A stretch of DNA of 64,000 nt from Homoserinibacter sp. YIM 151385 (GCF_027912415.1 NZ_CP115175.1:2418001-2482000); one strand, 5' to 3'; shown: positions 33,633 through 42,562, numbered from the stretch's first letter. Made by a program: numbers and translations. The notes: a model not told the origin generated them from the sequence alone.

Positions 33633-34175
33633 TCACCGCTTCGCGACGCTGCGGTTCTCGGCACTCACCATCCAGGCGAGCTGCTCGAGCCGCTCGATGA
33701 TGCCGTGCAGGATGTCGGCGCTGGTCGGATCCTCCTCGTCGACCGTGTCGTGGACCTCGCGCATCGTGCCGACGACGGCCTCGAGCCGCTCGGTCACGAG
33801 GTCGACGGTCTGCGTCGTCGAGACCTCCCCGTGCGGGAAGGCCGGCAGCGAGGTGGTCGCGGCGACGGTGTCGCTGCGGCCGTCGGGGACGGCGTGGAGC
33901 GCACGGAGGCGCTCCGCGACGGTGTCGCTGAACTCGCGCGCCTCGGCGACGATCTCGTCGAGCTGGAGGTGCAGGTCGCGGAAGTTCGGCCCGACGACGT
34001 TCCAGTGCGCCTGCTTGCCCTGCATGTGCAGCTCGATGAGGTCGACGTGGACGCGCTGCAGCGCCTCGGCGAGCGCCTTCGAGGCGCGGAACCCGTGCTC
34101 GGCGTTCTGCCGGCGACTGGTCTTGACGCCCGCGTCGGCGGGCGCCTCGGTGTTGCGGTCGAGTGTCGTGGTCAT
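33633..34175 (-). CDS. dps: Dps-family ferritin-like DNA-protection protein
   Basis: 180 aa four-helix ferritin-like protein. The Dps ferroxidase ligands are present with exact spacing: His57 (AHWN), His69, Asp73, Asp84 and Glu88. The N-terminal tail has several basic residues that could contact DNA. It stores iron as ferric oxide and consumes peroxide, protecting the chromosome. A strong GGAGGAGGG site precedes the ATG, with a small dyad GACGCCG/CGGCGTC (34193-34208) just upstream. No DtxR box is seen near it. Confidence 0.9.
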   Translation of the reverse strand: MTTTLDRNTEAPADAGVKTSRRQNAEHGFRASKALAEALQRVHVDLIELHMQGKQAHWNVVGPNFRDLHLQLDEIVAEAREFSDTVAERLRALHAVPDGRSDTVAATTSLPAFPHGEVSTTQTVDLVTERLEAVVGTMREVHDTVDEEDPTSADILHGIIERLEQLAWMVSAENRSVAKR

Positions 34176-34206
34176 GATCTCTTCCCTCCTCCGACGCCGG
34201 TCGGCG

Positions 34207-35007
34207 TCAGATGGTCGCGACCGAGCCGGAGTCGACCCGGTAGTTGCTGCCGTTGACGAAGGACGCGGCGTCCGAGCAGAGGAAGGCGATCACCTTCGCG
34301 ACCTCCTCGGGCTCGCCGCGGCGCTTCAGCTCCATGTAGGGCCGCTCCTCGTCGAGGAACGACTCGATCGCCTCGTCGAACGAGACGCCGAGCTCCTCGG
34401 AGCGCTTCTCCATCATCGCGTCGGTCATGGGCGTGTGGATGAAGGCCGGCGAGACGCTGTTCACGAGCAGCCCCTCGGTCGCGTAGGAGCGCGAGAGGCC
34501 CTTCGCGAGGGAGAGCACGCCGGCCTTCGCGGCGCAGTAGGGGAGCTCGTCGTCGTAGGGCTGGACGGCGTCCTCGCTCACGAGGTAGACGATGCGGCCC
34601 CAGCCGCCCGAGCGGAGGTCGGGCAGGAACTCGCGCGTCAGCCGCACCGGGCCCATGAGGTCGATGTCGATCGTCGAGGCCCAGCCCTCCTCGTCGATCT
34701 CGTGGAACAGCCCCTGGGCGCCCGTGACGCCCGCCGACTGCACGAGGATGTCGATCTCGCCGACCGCGGCGCGGGTGCGCTCGTGGAGCTCGGCCAGCTC
34801 GGCCGTGCTCGTCACATCCGCCGCGAAGGCGTGGAGCCGGCCGGCCGGGGCGTCCAGCTTCGCCGCCGCCGCATCCAGCGACTCCTGGTCCTGATCGGAG
34901 AGGACGACGGTCGCGCCCTCCTCGAGGAGCAGCCGCGCCGTCTCCCAGCCGATGCCCGAGTCGCCGCCCGTCACGAGGGCGGTGCGCCCTGCGAGTCCGA
35001 GATCCAT
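34207..35007 (-). CDS. SDR, 3-hydroxybutyrate dehydrogenase-like
   Basis: 266 aa. LAGRTALVTGGDSGIGWETA carries the cofactor loop TGGDSGIG (about 12-19), then VQSAGV and the catalytic YCAAKAG (about 154-160). The long loop EKRSEELGVSFDEAIESFL before the C-terminus resembles 3-hydroxybutyrate dehydrogenases and related sugar dehydrogenases. It lies between the SMP-30 and dps genes, probably in the same transcript; it could act with the SMP-30 lactonase in sugar oxidation. Confidence 0.78.
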   Translation of the reverse strand: MDLGLAGRTALVTGGDSGIGWETARLLLEEGATVVLSDQDQESLDAAAAKLDAPAGRLHAFAADVTSTAELAELHERTRAAVGEIDILVQSAGVTGAQGLFHEIDEEGWASTIDIDLMGPVRLTREFLPDLRSGGWGRIVYLVSEDAVQPYDDELPYCAAKAGVLSLAKGLSRSYATEGLLVNSVSPAFIHTPMTDAMMEKRSEELGVSFDEAIESFLDEERPYMELKRRGEPEEVAKVIAFLCSDAASFVNGSNYRVDSGSVATI

Positions 35008-35018
35008 GGTGTCTCCTC

Positions 35019-35921
35019 TCAGGCCCGGCCGGATGCCGGGCGCTCGTCGAATGCGTGCGGCGGGAAGCCCGCCGTGTCGAGCTCGATCGCGAAGACGCCG
35101 CCGCTGAGGGGCGCCGCCTCGAGCTCCTCCTCGCGGAGGTTCTCGCGCGCCGTGCCGATGAACAGGGTCGAGCGCTCCGGCCCGCCGAACGCGACCGAGG
35201 TCACGTTGGGGGCGGGCACGCGGATCTCGGCGTCGACGCCGCCGCCGGGCGTCCAGCGCACGACGCGGCCCTCGCCGTAGACGCCGTTCCAGTACCCGCC
35301 GTCGCGGTCGCGCGCGAGGCCGTCGGACGCGAGCCCCTCGAAGACCGTCTCCGGCTCGCCGAGCGGGCCGCGGCCCTCCTCGTAGGGCACGCGGACGACG
35401 GCGGCGCGGGAGGTGTCGGTGTAGAGCATCCGCCCCTCGTCGTCCCACTCGAAGCCGTTCGCGATGCCGATGCCGCGGGCGAGCACCTCGACGCGGCCGT
35501 CGCCCGAGACGCGGTAGATCGCGCCCGCCTCGCCGCCCGCGAGATCCATGGACCCGACGACGAACGCGCCGAAGGGGTCGCACTTGCCCTCGTTGAAGCG
35601 CAGCAGCTCGTGGGCGTGCTCGATCCGCGCGATCTCCCTCGGGATGCCGCCCGCCTCGTCGACGAGGACGACCCGGTCGCCGAGCGCCGCCACGACCCCG
35701 CCCGCGCCGCCCGCCGGGAGCGGCTGGAAGGAGGCGAGCGGCGGCGGCAGGCGGAGCACCTCCTCGTCGGCGCCGTCGCGGCCGCCGTCCGCGGGCGAGC
35801 TGTGGAGGGTGCCCGCCGTGATGTCGCACCACCGCATGGCGGCGCGGTCGGCATCCCACCACAGGCTCTCGACGAGGATCGCGCGAGCGTCCCGCCAGAG
35901 CACCGCCTCGAGCGCACTCAT
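35019..35921 (-). CDS. SMP-30/gluconolactonase-type lactonase
   Basis: 300 aa six-bladed beta-propeller of the SMP-30/LRE family. Metal-binding motifs are recognisable: the early Glu in ILVESLWWDAD, GIGIANGFEWDDEGRMLY (Asn ligand region near 150-167) and LASDGLARDRDGGYWNGVY (Asp near 200). Such enzymes hydrolyse sugar lactones with a divalent metal. Its ATG overlaps the stop of the GH15-like gene (ATGA), and an SDR follows 11 nt later, an arrangement consistent with sugar oxidation to lactone and acid. Confidence 0.8.
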   Translation of the reverse strand: MSALEAVLWRDARAILVESLWWDADRAAMRWCDITAGTLHSSPADGGRDGADEEVLRLPPPLASFQPLPAGGAGGVVAALGDRVVLVDEAGGIPREIARIEHAHELLRFNEGKCDPFGAFVVGSMDLAGGEAGAIYRVSGDGRVEVLARGIGIANGFEWDDEGRMLYTDTSRAAVVRVPYEEGRGPLGEPETVFEGLASDGLARDRDGGYWNGVYGEGRVVRWTPGGGVDAEIRVPAPNVTSVAFGGPERSTLFIGTARENLREEELEAAPLSGGVFAIELDTAGFPPHAFDERPASGRA

Positions 35922-37726
35922 CGGCCGGCCCCCTCGCCGCGCATCTCGCGGATCACGATCGCCGCGTCGATGAGCGCCAGGTGGCTCAGCGCCTGGGGGA
36001 TGTTGCCCCAGAACGCGCCCTCGGCGGTCGTCATCTCGGCCATCAGCCCCACGTCGTTCGTCATGCGCACGAGCGCGTCCATGCGGGTCTCCGCCTCGTC
36101 GACGCGGCCGACGCAGGCGAGCGCGGCGGCCTCCCAGAAGGCGCAGGCGGTGAAGGGATGCTCCTCCGCCTCCATGCCGGAGACGCGGAACAGCTGCTCG
36201 CCCGAGCCGAGCTCGCGGCGGATCGCGTCGATCGTGCGCGACATGCGCTCGCCGCGGTCGAAGCCGCTCGGCGCGTGGAGCAGCACGGAGGCGTCGAGCT
36301 CGTCCGTGTCGGGGTGCATCGTGTACGCCCCGAGCTCCTCCGACCAGCAGTGCTCGCCCACCCAGGCGGCGATCCGCTCGCACTCGGCCCGCCAGCGTTC
36401 GGCGCGGTCGACGATCTGCCCCTGCTCGGCGAGGCGGATCGCAGCGGTCAGCGCCTGCCAGCAGCCCATCTTCGAGGAGGTGTGGTGCTGCGCCTGCTCG
36501 AGCTCCCACATCCCCGCGTCCGGCTTGCGCCAGTCGTCGCAGACGCGGTCGGCGAGGTCGGCGAGGAAGCGGCCGGTGGAGACGTCGAGCACGTTGCCCT
36601 CCTCGACGTAGGAGAGGACCAGCCCGAGCAGGTCGCCGTAGACGCCCAGCTGCAGCTGATCGCGCGCCGGGTTGCCGGCGACGACGGGGCCGAGCCCGCG
36701 CCAGCCCGGGACCTCGTAGCTCACGACCTCGCCCGGCGTCGCGCCGTCGAGCTCGTAGAAGATCTCGACCTCCGGGCCGTGGGCCTTGATGGTCCGCAGC
36801 ATCCACGAGATCGCCGCGTGGGTCTCCTCGCGGAGGCCGAAGGCGACGAGCGACTCGGTCGCGTAGGCGAGGTCGCGCACCCAGGCGAAGCGGTAGTCCC
36901 AGTTCTTGCCGCCCGTCGGGCTCTCCGGGAGGGAGGTCGTCGCGGCCGCCGCGATCGCCCCCGTCGGCGAGTGGATCAGCAGCTTCAGCGCGAGGGCGCT
37001 GCGCTGCACCTGCTCGCGCCACGGCCCCTCGTAGGCGAACTCGCGCGACCAGGTGCGCCAGGCCTCCGCCGTCCGCTCGATGCCCCGGCGCACGTTGCCG
37101 GGGTGGGGGAGGTGGAGCGGCTCGCCGTCGGTCGCCGCCAGCGCGAGCGTGTGGACGGAGCCCGCCGAGGTGCGGAAGCGCCCGCCGATCGAGGTGCCCT
37201 CGGCGCCGTCCTCGTGGTCCTGCCGGCCGAGGGACTCCGTCGTGATGCCGATGGAGAGGTCGCCGATGCGGAGGACGGCGGAGCCGTCCGACTCCGGCTC
37301 GATCCACGGCGATCGGGTGCGGAGCGCCGTGCCGGGCGTCACCCGCCACGCCATCGCGACGGCGCCCTCGACCCCCTCGACCTGCCGGGCCAGCTCGGCC
37401 CACGGGAGCCGCCCCGCGATCCCGGTGACCATCGCGTCGGTGACGCGCGCCACGCCGCCCTCGGTCGTCCAGGTCGTCTCGAGCACGTTCGTGCCGGGCA
37501 GGTAGCGCCGCGTGGCGGTCGCCCCCTGCGCGACCGGCCGCAGCTCGATCGAGCCGCCCCGCTCCTCGTCGAGCAGCGCCGCGAAGACCGGGATGCGGTC
37601 GAGCGTCGGCAGGGGCAGCCAGCCGATGCGCCCGTCGAGGTCGACGAGCGCGACCGTGCGGCCGTCCCCGATCGCGGCGTGATCCTCGATCGCGGGGCCG
37701 GCGGGCGTGCCCGAGCGCTCTGCCAT
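35918..37726 (-). CDS. GH15-family glycoside hydrolase (glucoamylase/trehalase-like)
   Basis: 602 aa. The N-terminal beta-rich domain begins at IEDHAAIGDGRTVALVDLDG, the usual entry of this family, and the catalytic (alpha/alpha)6 domain holds GKNWDYRFAWVRDLAYAT (about 315-332). Actinobacterial members include cytoplasmic trehalases; no signal peptide is present here. ATG 37726 is chosen because homology starts about there and sequence upstream is low quality. First gene of the GH15-SMP30-SDR-dps-oxidoreductase series. Confidence 0.82.
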   Translation of the reverse strand: MAERSGTPAGPAIEDHAAIGDGRTVALVDLDGRIGWLPLPTLDRIPVFAALLDEERGGSIELRPVAQGATATRRYLPGTNVLETTWTTEGGVARVTDAMVTGIAGRLPWAELARQVEGVEGAVAMAWRVTPGTALRTRSPWIEPESDGSAVLRIGDLSIGITTESLGRQDHEDGAEGTSIGGRFRTSAGSVHTLALAATDGEPLHLPHPGNVRRGIERTAEAWRTWSREFAYEGPWREQVQRSALALKLLIHSPTGAIAAAATTSLPESPTGGKNWDYRFAWVRDLAYATESLVAFGLREETHAAISWMLRTIKAHGPEVEIFYELDGATPGEVVSYEVPGWRGLGPVVAGNPARDQLQLGVYGDLLGLVLSYVEEGNVLDVSTGRFLADLADRVCDDWRKPDAGMWELEQAQHHTSSKMGCWQALTAAIRLAEQGQIVDRAERWRAECERIAAWVGEHCWSEELGAYTMHPDTDELDASVLLHAPSGFDRGERMSRTIDAIRRELGSGEQLFRVSGMEAEEHPFTACAFWEAAALACVGRVDEAETRMDALVRMTNDVGLMAEMTTAEGAFWGNIPQALSHLALIDAAIVIREMRGEGAGR

Positions 37727-37943
37727 GCCCTCGACGGTAGAGCGGCGGCGGCCCGAGTCGCCGGGTGCGGGCGGGACTGCCAAGCGGCGCCCAGGAACCA
37801 GTCGGGCGGCGTGGAGCCGGAGGGGCTTGCCCCGCGGGCACCGCGCATGCGAGGTGTCCGCGGTGCGCCGGTCCGGGTGCCGCGACCTCGGCATCCCCTG
37901 ACCGTCCGGCACCGCCCGCGCCGATCGCGTCTAGCCTCGCGGC

Positions 37944-38195
37944 ATGGATGTCGACATGGATCGCAACGCCGCCGCCGGCTGGGACTCCGAGGAGGACGCC
38001 GCCGACCGCACCGCCGAGGAGGCGGAGCGCGAGGAGCTCGTCGAGCCCGGTGTGGAGGTCTCGTCGGGGACGAGCGTGACGGAGGGCGAGCCGCGGGTCG
38101 AGCGGCCCGCCGTGCGGCGCTCGCCGGCGAACCCCGACGCGCTCGTCGAGGGCCAGCGCACGGGCGACGGGCACGAGCTGGAGGAGGAGCGATGA
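37944..38195 (+). CDS. Small acidic hypothetical protein
   Basis: 83 aa, strongly acidic and probably disordered (DSEEDAADRTAEEAEREELV, ending GHELEEER). TAGCCT at 37932-37937 lies 6 nt before the ATG (leaderless); a second Met is 4 codons in. It is coupled by a 4-nt overlap to another acidic mini-gene. Proteins like this are frequent next to stress genes in actinobacteria, but the family is unknown. Confidence 0.55.
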   Translation: MDVDMDRNAAAGWDSEEDAADRTAEEAEREELVEPGVEVSSGTSVTEGEPRVERPAVRRSPANPDALVEGQRTGDGHELEEER

Positions 38196-38347
38196 CCGGC
38201 CGCGGACAGGACCCGTCACTCGACGACGGCAGTGTGCCGGCGGACGCCGACCTGCAGCCGCCGGAGGGCGGCGAGGACGCCGACGACGACGACGAGGAGG
38301 ACGCCGCGAGCCCGGCTCGCGGCGTCGAGACTCCCGAGCGCGACTAG
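38192..38347 (+). CDS. 51-aa acidic hypothetical protein
   Basis: Begins MTGRGQDPSLDDGS, followed by an Asp/Glu stretch (EDADDDDEEDAA). Its ATG overlaps the stop of the previous gene (ATGA), preceded by the Shine-Dalgarno-like GGAGGAGGAGC, and its end overlaps the convergent DoxX-like gene by 4 nt. Length and coupling support translation, but the low complexity means no function can be given. Confidence 0.5.
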   Translation: MTGRGQDPSLDDGSVPADADLQPPEGGEDADDDDEEDAASPARGVETPERD

Positions 38348-38739
38348 CGCTCGCGTCGCAGGGCGCCCGTCGACCACAGCGCCCAAGCGATGAGCAGCGG
38401 CTGCCCGAGCAGCCGGACAGCCCGCTTCCGGTCGGTGTCGAGGCCGAAGGCATCCCGCCGTTCGGCCCACTGCGCGATGTTGCCGGGGAAGACCGCGGCG
38501 AAGAACAGGGCCGCGATCCAGCCGAGGCGTCGGCGCTCCCGCGGGAGCGCGACGAGCGCGCCGCCGAGCGCGATCTCCGCCGCGCCCGAGAGCAGCACGA
38601 CGTCATCCTCGTCCGCGGGCACCCATGGCGGCACCTGCGCCTGGAAGTCCTTCCGCGCCACCGTGAGATGCGCGATGCCGGCGAAGGCCAGCATCCCGCC
38701 GAGCAGCACACGGGCGGCGCCGCGAGATCGCGAGGTCAT
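38344..38739 (-). CDS. DoxX-like integral membrane protein
   Basis: 131 aa with four hydrophobic segments (RVLLGGMLAFAGIAHLTVA, LLSGAAEIALGGALVAL, LGWIAALFFAAVFPGNIAQW, LLGQPLLIAWALW), matching the small DoxX-like family. Mycobacterial DoxX members take part in redox protection with superoxide dismutase; here no such partner is present. Function remains open. Confidence 0.7.
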   Translation of the reverse strand: MTSRSRGAARVLLGGMLAFAGIAHLTVARKDFQAQVPPWVPADEDDVVLLSGAAEIALGGALVALPRERRRLGWIAALFFAAVFPGNIAQWAERRDAFGLDTDRKRAVRLLGQPLLIAWALWSTGALRRER

Positions 38740-38771
38740 GGCATCCCTCTTCCTTCTCTCTGGAGACCAGG

Positions 38772-38805
38772 ACGCGAGCTGCCCGCCGAGGCGGGCAGCT
38801 CGCGT
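38772..38805 (-). terminator. Hairpin terminator of the small membrane-protein gene
   Basis: ACGCGAGCTGCCCGC (38772-38786) and GCGGGCAGCTCGCGT (38791-38805) are perfect 15-bp arms with loop CGAG. It lies 17 nt past the end of the minus-strand gene at 38822-38992 and before the DoxX-like gene. Confidence 0.75.
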
Positions 38806-38821
38806 GTCGGCGAGCAGGACG

Positions 38822-38992
38822 CTAGCGCGTCTTCCGGCCGGTGAGGTACCGGACCAGCCAGACGATCAGCGCGATGACCGCGAGCACCAGGCCGATGTAG
38901 AGCAGCACGCGGAGCGCCTCGACGAGGCCTCCCGTGATGAGCAGGGCGAGCACGATGACCGCGATGATGATGATGAGGAGGTTGCGGCTCAT
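38822..38992 (-). CDS. 56-aa two-helix membrane protein
   Basis: Two transmembrane stretches make up almost the whole protein: LLIIIIAVIVLALLITGG and LLYIGLVLAVIALIVWLV, with a basic C-terminus (RYLTGRKTR). GGAAGGGAG precedes the ATG, and a good terminator follows. The short hairpin topology resembles stress-induced small membrane proteins, but no named family is certain. Confidence 0.65.
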   Translation of the reverse strand: MSRNLLIIIIAVIVLALLITGGLVEALRVLLYIGLVLAVIALIVWLVRYLTGRKTR

Positions 38993-39150
38993 GGCCGGAA
39001 CTCCCTTCCGCGCCTCCCAGTGGCGCATCGGTTGCAGGGGTGCTTCCACCCTGGCCGCGCCGATCCCCGATTCCGGCGCGCACTCAGCCGGCGTCCAGGC
39101 GGTGCGCCGCCCGCCCGAAGGTGTCGCGCGCGGCGATGCGATGTCGGAGA

Positions 39151-40065
39151 TCACGCCGTTCCGGCACCGGTTCCACCTGCAGCAGCCGATCGCTCCGACG
39201 TCGCGGCGAGCGCCTGCAGGCGCCTTCGCAGCCGCGGGTGCCGTCCGCCGGCCGACGGCACCCGCCGGTGCACCTCGAGCGCGGCGAGCACCGTGGCAGC
39301 GCAGTCGTCGAGCTGGAAGACGACCTGCGAGTACCGGAAGTGGAGCACCGTCCGCCCGTGTCGCGTGAACTCGGCATCCCGCTGGCGATCTCGGCTCGTC
39401 ACCTTCGCGTCATGCCAGCGGTCGCCGTCGGTCTCCACCACCACGGCGTCCTCCACCACGAGGTCGGCGCGGCCCGCCGCCCCGATCCAGACCTGGCTCC
39501 GGACTCGGAGGCCGAGCTCGAGGAGCCGGACCCGCATGATCGACTCGATCCCCGACTCCGCGGACGGATCCGAGAGGTCGAGCAGCGCGCGTCCATCGGC
39601 GGTCAGCGCGTGCCGCAGATCGCCGAGCCGGTGCTCGCGGAGGAGCCCGAGATGCCGGGCGCTGTCGACCGCCGCGACGAACGCCCTCGGCTCGAAGCAG
39701 CGCGCCGCCTGGATCAGCGCATCCAGCACGCCGACCGACTCGCGATCCGCCGAGTCGGCATCGCTGAGCGCGGCCCAGTGCCGCCGGAGGTCGACGCGCG
39801 ACGGGAAGGTCCGGGCGTGCGGTTCGAGCTGGACGTGGACGGCGGCATCCGGGGCGAGCGTCCAGACGCCGTGGTGCGCCAGGGCGGAGCCGCAGCCCAG
39901 CCTCCCTCCGGCCGCGACGGCGGCCACCGAGTCGGCCGGCAGATCGGCTCGCGCATACACGCCGACGCGCACCCGCTGGACGCTGCCGAGCTCCAGCTCG
40001 CGCCGGAGCGCGTGATGGCCGAGCCCCTCGTCGCGGAGCTCGGCGGTGGTCCAGACGCGGGGCAT
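39151..40065 (-). CDS. AbiEi-like/DUF559 putative endonuclease
   Basis: 304 aa. Residues 1-45 form a winged-helix-like start (WTTAELRDEGLGHHALRREL) as in AbiEi-type antitoxins, followed by a linker domain. Residues about 165-260 are a DUF559/Vsr-like PD-(D/E)XK domain with Glu174, Asp201 and Glu211-x-Asp213 (VVETDGDRW). Such proteins are common in Microbacteriaceae. A DNA nicking or defence role is plausible, but no toxin partner lies next to it. The upstream 248 bp (40066-40313) hold no gene, only the ABC exporter promoter. Confidence 0.7.
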   Translation of the reverse strand: MPRVWTTAELRDEGLGHHALRRELELGSVQRVRVGVYARADLPADSVAAVAAGGRLGCGSALAHHGVWTLAPDAAVHVQLEPHARTFPSRVDLRRHWAALSDADSADRESVGVLDALIQAARCFEPRAFVAAVDSARHLGLLREHRLGDLRHALTADGRALLDLSDPSAESGIESIMRVRLLELGLRVRSQVWIGAAGRADLVVEDAVVVETDGDRWHDAKVTSRDRQRDAEFTRHGRTVLHFRYSQVVFQLDDCAATVLAALEVHRRVPSAGGRHPRLRRRLQALAATSERSAAAGGTGAGTA

Positions 40066-40313
40066 CCGCCGATGGTGGCGTGGTCGGGCCGTCGCCCGCG
40101 CCGCCGGAGTCCGATCTGTGGAGAGATGACGTGCGCCGCGTCGGAGAAAGCGGTCGTGGCGCACCGGGATCGGGCGACGCGGCCCGGGATTCCGACATGG
40201 CGTCGAGGCGCCCGCACCACCGCTCATAGCCCGGTCATAGCCGGCGCCGAAGCCCGACCGAGGGTGCCTTCGTAGCGTCGCACCGTCCAGCATCCCGACC
40301 GGAACGGGGAACC

Positions 40314-41780
40314 GTGTACTTCACCTACCTTCGCCGCGAGCTCCGCGGCCGCATCAGGCAGACGATCGTCGTCGCCTCGGGCATGGCGCTCGCGATCGCG
40401 CTCGTCATCATCGTCTCCGCCGTCTCGGCCGGCGTGAAGGAGGCGCAGGCCGCCTCGCTCGCCGCCGTCTACGGCGTCGGCACCGACGTCACCGTCTCCG
40501 AGGCCCAGGAGCCCGGGGAGGGCGGCGGCCCGCAGCAGTTCGACTTCGGATCCGGCGACGGGGAGGCCGACGACGAGGGCGCCCGCCGCATCGAGCAGAA
40601 CACGCTCCGCACGCGGATGGGCGCCGCCGCCTTCGAGGCCTCGGCGCTCGAGACGGTGCGCGGCCTCGACGGCGTCGGCGCCGCGACCGCGACCCTCGCC
40701 CTCCAGAGCACCTCGTTCTCGGGCGAGCTGCCCGACGCCGAGCAGCTCCAGCAGGGCGGTGGTCAGGGCGGGCCCGGCTCCGGTGGCTCGGCGCCCGCGG
40801 GCGGTGCCGACGGCGCGGGCGGCAGCTCCTTCGGCATCGACTCCTTCGACGTGCTCGGCATCGACCCGGCCGCGACCGAGGTCGGGCCGATGACCTCCGC
40901 CGAGCTCGCCGACGGCCGGCTCCTCGCCGCCGACGACGCGGGCGCCGAGGTCGCCGTGCTCGATCAGACGTACGCGGACTCGGCCGAGCTCGCCGTCGGC
41001 GACACGATCGAGGTCGGGGATGCCGAGCTCGAGATCGTCGGCCTCGTCGCCTCCACCTCCTCCGACGCCGAGACGGCCTCCGACGTCTACCTCCCGCTCG
41101 ACACCGCGCAGACGCTCGCCGAGCTCGACGGGCAGGTGACCGGGATCTCGGTCGCGGCCGCCTCCTCCGATCAGGTGGATGCCGTCCAGGCCGAGATCGA
41201 GGAGGCGCTGCCCGACGCGACCGTGAGCACGCAGGCCGAACTCGCCTCCAGCGTCTCGGGGTCCCTCGCGACGGCGTCCTCGCTCGTCAGCGGCCTCGGC
41301 ACCTGGCTGTCGATCATCGTGCTCGCCGCGGCCTTCCTCATCGCGACCCTCTTCACGATCTCCGGCGTGGGCCGCCGCACCCGCGAGTTCGGCACGCTCA
41401 AGGCGATCGGCTGGCGCAACGGCCGCATCGTGCGGCAGGTCGCGGGCGAGTCGCTCGTGCAGGGCCTCATCGGCGGGCTCGTCGGCGTCGCGCTCGGCGT
41501 GGGGGGTGCCGCCGTCATCGGCATGATCTCGCCGACGCTCACGAGCGCGGCCGCGAGCTCCGGCGGCCCGGGCGGGATGGGCGGGCCCGGCGGCGGGGGC
41601 GGCGGTCCCGCCCAGCAGGCGGCATCGACCGCGGAGGTCGTCCTCACGGCACCCGTGACCGCCGGCGTCGTCCTCCTCGCGGTCGGCCTCGCGATCCTCG
41701 GCGGCCTCCTCGCGGGCGCGATCGGCGGGTGGCGTGCCGCTCGGCTCCGCCCCGCCGAGGCGCTGCGGAGCGTCGCATGA
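40314..41780 (+). CDS. MacB/FtsX-type ABC exporter permease
   Basis: 488 aa from GTG 40314 (GGAACGGGGA site; TAGCGT at 40273-40278 as -10). One N-terminal transmembrane helix (about 15-38), a large extracytoplasmic MacB-like domain with a Gly/Gln-rich insert near 140-170, then three C-terminal helices with the FtsX core (FTISGVGRRTREFGTLKAIG). An unusual Gly-rich loop (GGPGGMGGPGGGGGG) sits between the last two helices. Works with the next ATPase, probably exporting or sensing envelope-active compounds. Confidence 0.85.
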   Translation: MYFTYLRRELRGRIRQTIVVASGMALAIALVIIVSAVSAGVKEAQAASLAAVYGVGTDVTVSEAQEPGEGGGPQQFDFGSGDGEADDEGARRIEQNTLRTRMGAAAFEASALETVRGLDGVGAATATLALQSTSFSGELPDAEQLQQGGGQGGPGSGGSAPAGGADGAGGSSFGIDSFDVLGIDPAATEVGPMTSAELADGRLLAADDAGAEVAVLDQTYADSAELAVGDTIEVGDAELEIVGLVASTSSDAETASDVYLPLDTAQTLAELDGQVTGISVAAASSDQVDAVQAEIEEALPDATVSTQAELASSVSGSLATASSLVSGLGTWLSIIVLAAAFLIATLFTISGVGRRTREFGTLKAIGWRNGRIVRQVAGESLVQGLIGGLVGVALGVGGAAVIGMISPTLTSAAASSGGPGGMGGPGGGGGGPAQQAASTAEVVLTAPVTAGVVLLAVGLAILGGLLAGAIGGWRAARLRPAEALRSVA

Positions 41781-41827
41781 GCGCCCGACCCGGCACCGCA
41801 TCCATCCCCGTCCGAGAGGAGCACGAC

Positions 41828-42562
41828 ATGACCACCAGCACCGCCCGCCGCGAGGAGCGCCCCGGCGCCGCGGAGGCGAGCCGCCCCGGTGCCGACTACC
41901 GCCTCGACTCCGTCACGAGGGTCTACCGGCAGAAGAAGCGGGAGGTGCGCGCGCTCGCGGGCCTCGATCTCGAGATCCCGGCCGGCCAGATGGTCGCGAT
42001 CCAGGGGCCGACGGGCGGCGGCAAGTCGACGCTGCTGCAGATGCTCGGCGCGCTGGACCGTCCCACGAGCGGCACCGTCATGCTCGGGGATCGGGACCTC
42101 TCGCGCGCCTCCGACCGAGAGCTCGCGGCCGTCCGGGGCCGCGAGATCGGCTTCGTGTTCCAGGGCTTCAACCTCATCCCGACGCTCACCGCGCGGGAGA
42201 ACGTGGAGGCCGCGTTCGCGAGCGGGGGGACGCCGGCCGACGAGCGGCGGACCCGCGCGGCGGAGGCGCTCGAGTCGCTCGGGCTCGGTGACCGGCTCGA
42301 GCACCTGCCCGCCGAGCTGTCCGGCGGGCAGCAGCAGCGTGTCGCGATCGCGCGCGCGATCGTGAAGCGGCCGAGCGTGCTCCTCGCCGACGAGCCGACG
42401 GGCGCACTCGACGAGGCGACGCGCGACGAGATCATGGACCTCCTGGAGGCCGCGCAGCGCGAGCGCGGGTTGACGCTCGTGATCGTGACGCACGACTCGG
42501 CGGTCGCGCGGCGTGCGGAGCGGCGACTGCGGATCGCCGGCGGCGCGGTGCGGGAGGTGTAG
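41828..42562 (+). CDS. MacB-type ABC transporter ATP-binding protein
   Basis: 244 aa. Walker A GPTGGGKST (60-68), Q-loop FQGFNLIPTLTARENV (about 111-126, typical of the MacB/LolD group), signature LSGGQ (164-168), Walker B VLLADEP and the H-loop VTHDS are present. ATG 41828 is preferred because AGAGGAG sits 7 nt upstream; ATG 41777, overlapping the permease stop, is possible. Partner of the preceding permease. Confidence 0.9.
   Translation: MTTSTARREERPGAAEASRPGADYRLDSVTRVYRQKKREVRALAGLDLEIPAGQMVAIQGPTGGGKSTLLQMLGALDRPTSGTVMLGDRDLSRASDRELAAVRGREIGFVFQGFNLIPTLTARENVEAAFASGGTPADERRTRAAEALESLGLGDRLEHLPAELSGGQQQRVAIARAIVKRPSVLLADEPTGALDEATRDEIMDLLEAAQRERGLTLVIVTHDSAVARRAERRLRIAGGAVREV

Noticed and set aside
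34193-34208. Small dyad GACGCCG/CGGCGTC before dps as an iron or peroxide operator.
   Set aside because: The 7-bp GC-only arms lie between SDR stop and dps start inside a likely operon and do not match DtxR, Fur/PerR or OxyR sites.
35019-38711. A very long minus-strand open frame of about 1,230 codons spanning the SMP-30 and GH15 region.
   Set aside because: Only its 3' 300 codons (SMP-30) have family features; the rest is an Arg/Pro/Gly-rich off-frame reading of the GH15 gene, as expected in GC-rich DNA with few stop codons.
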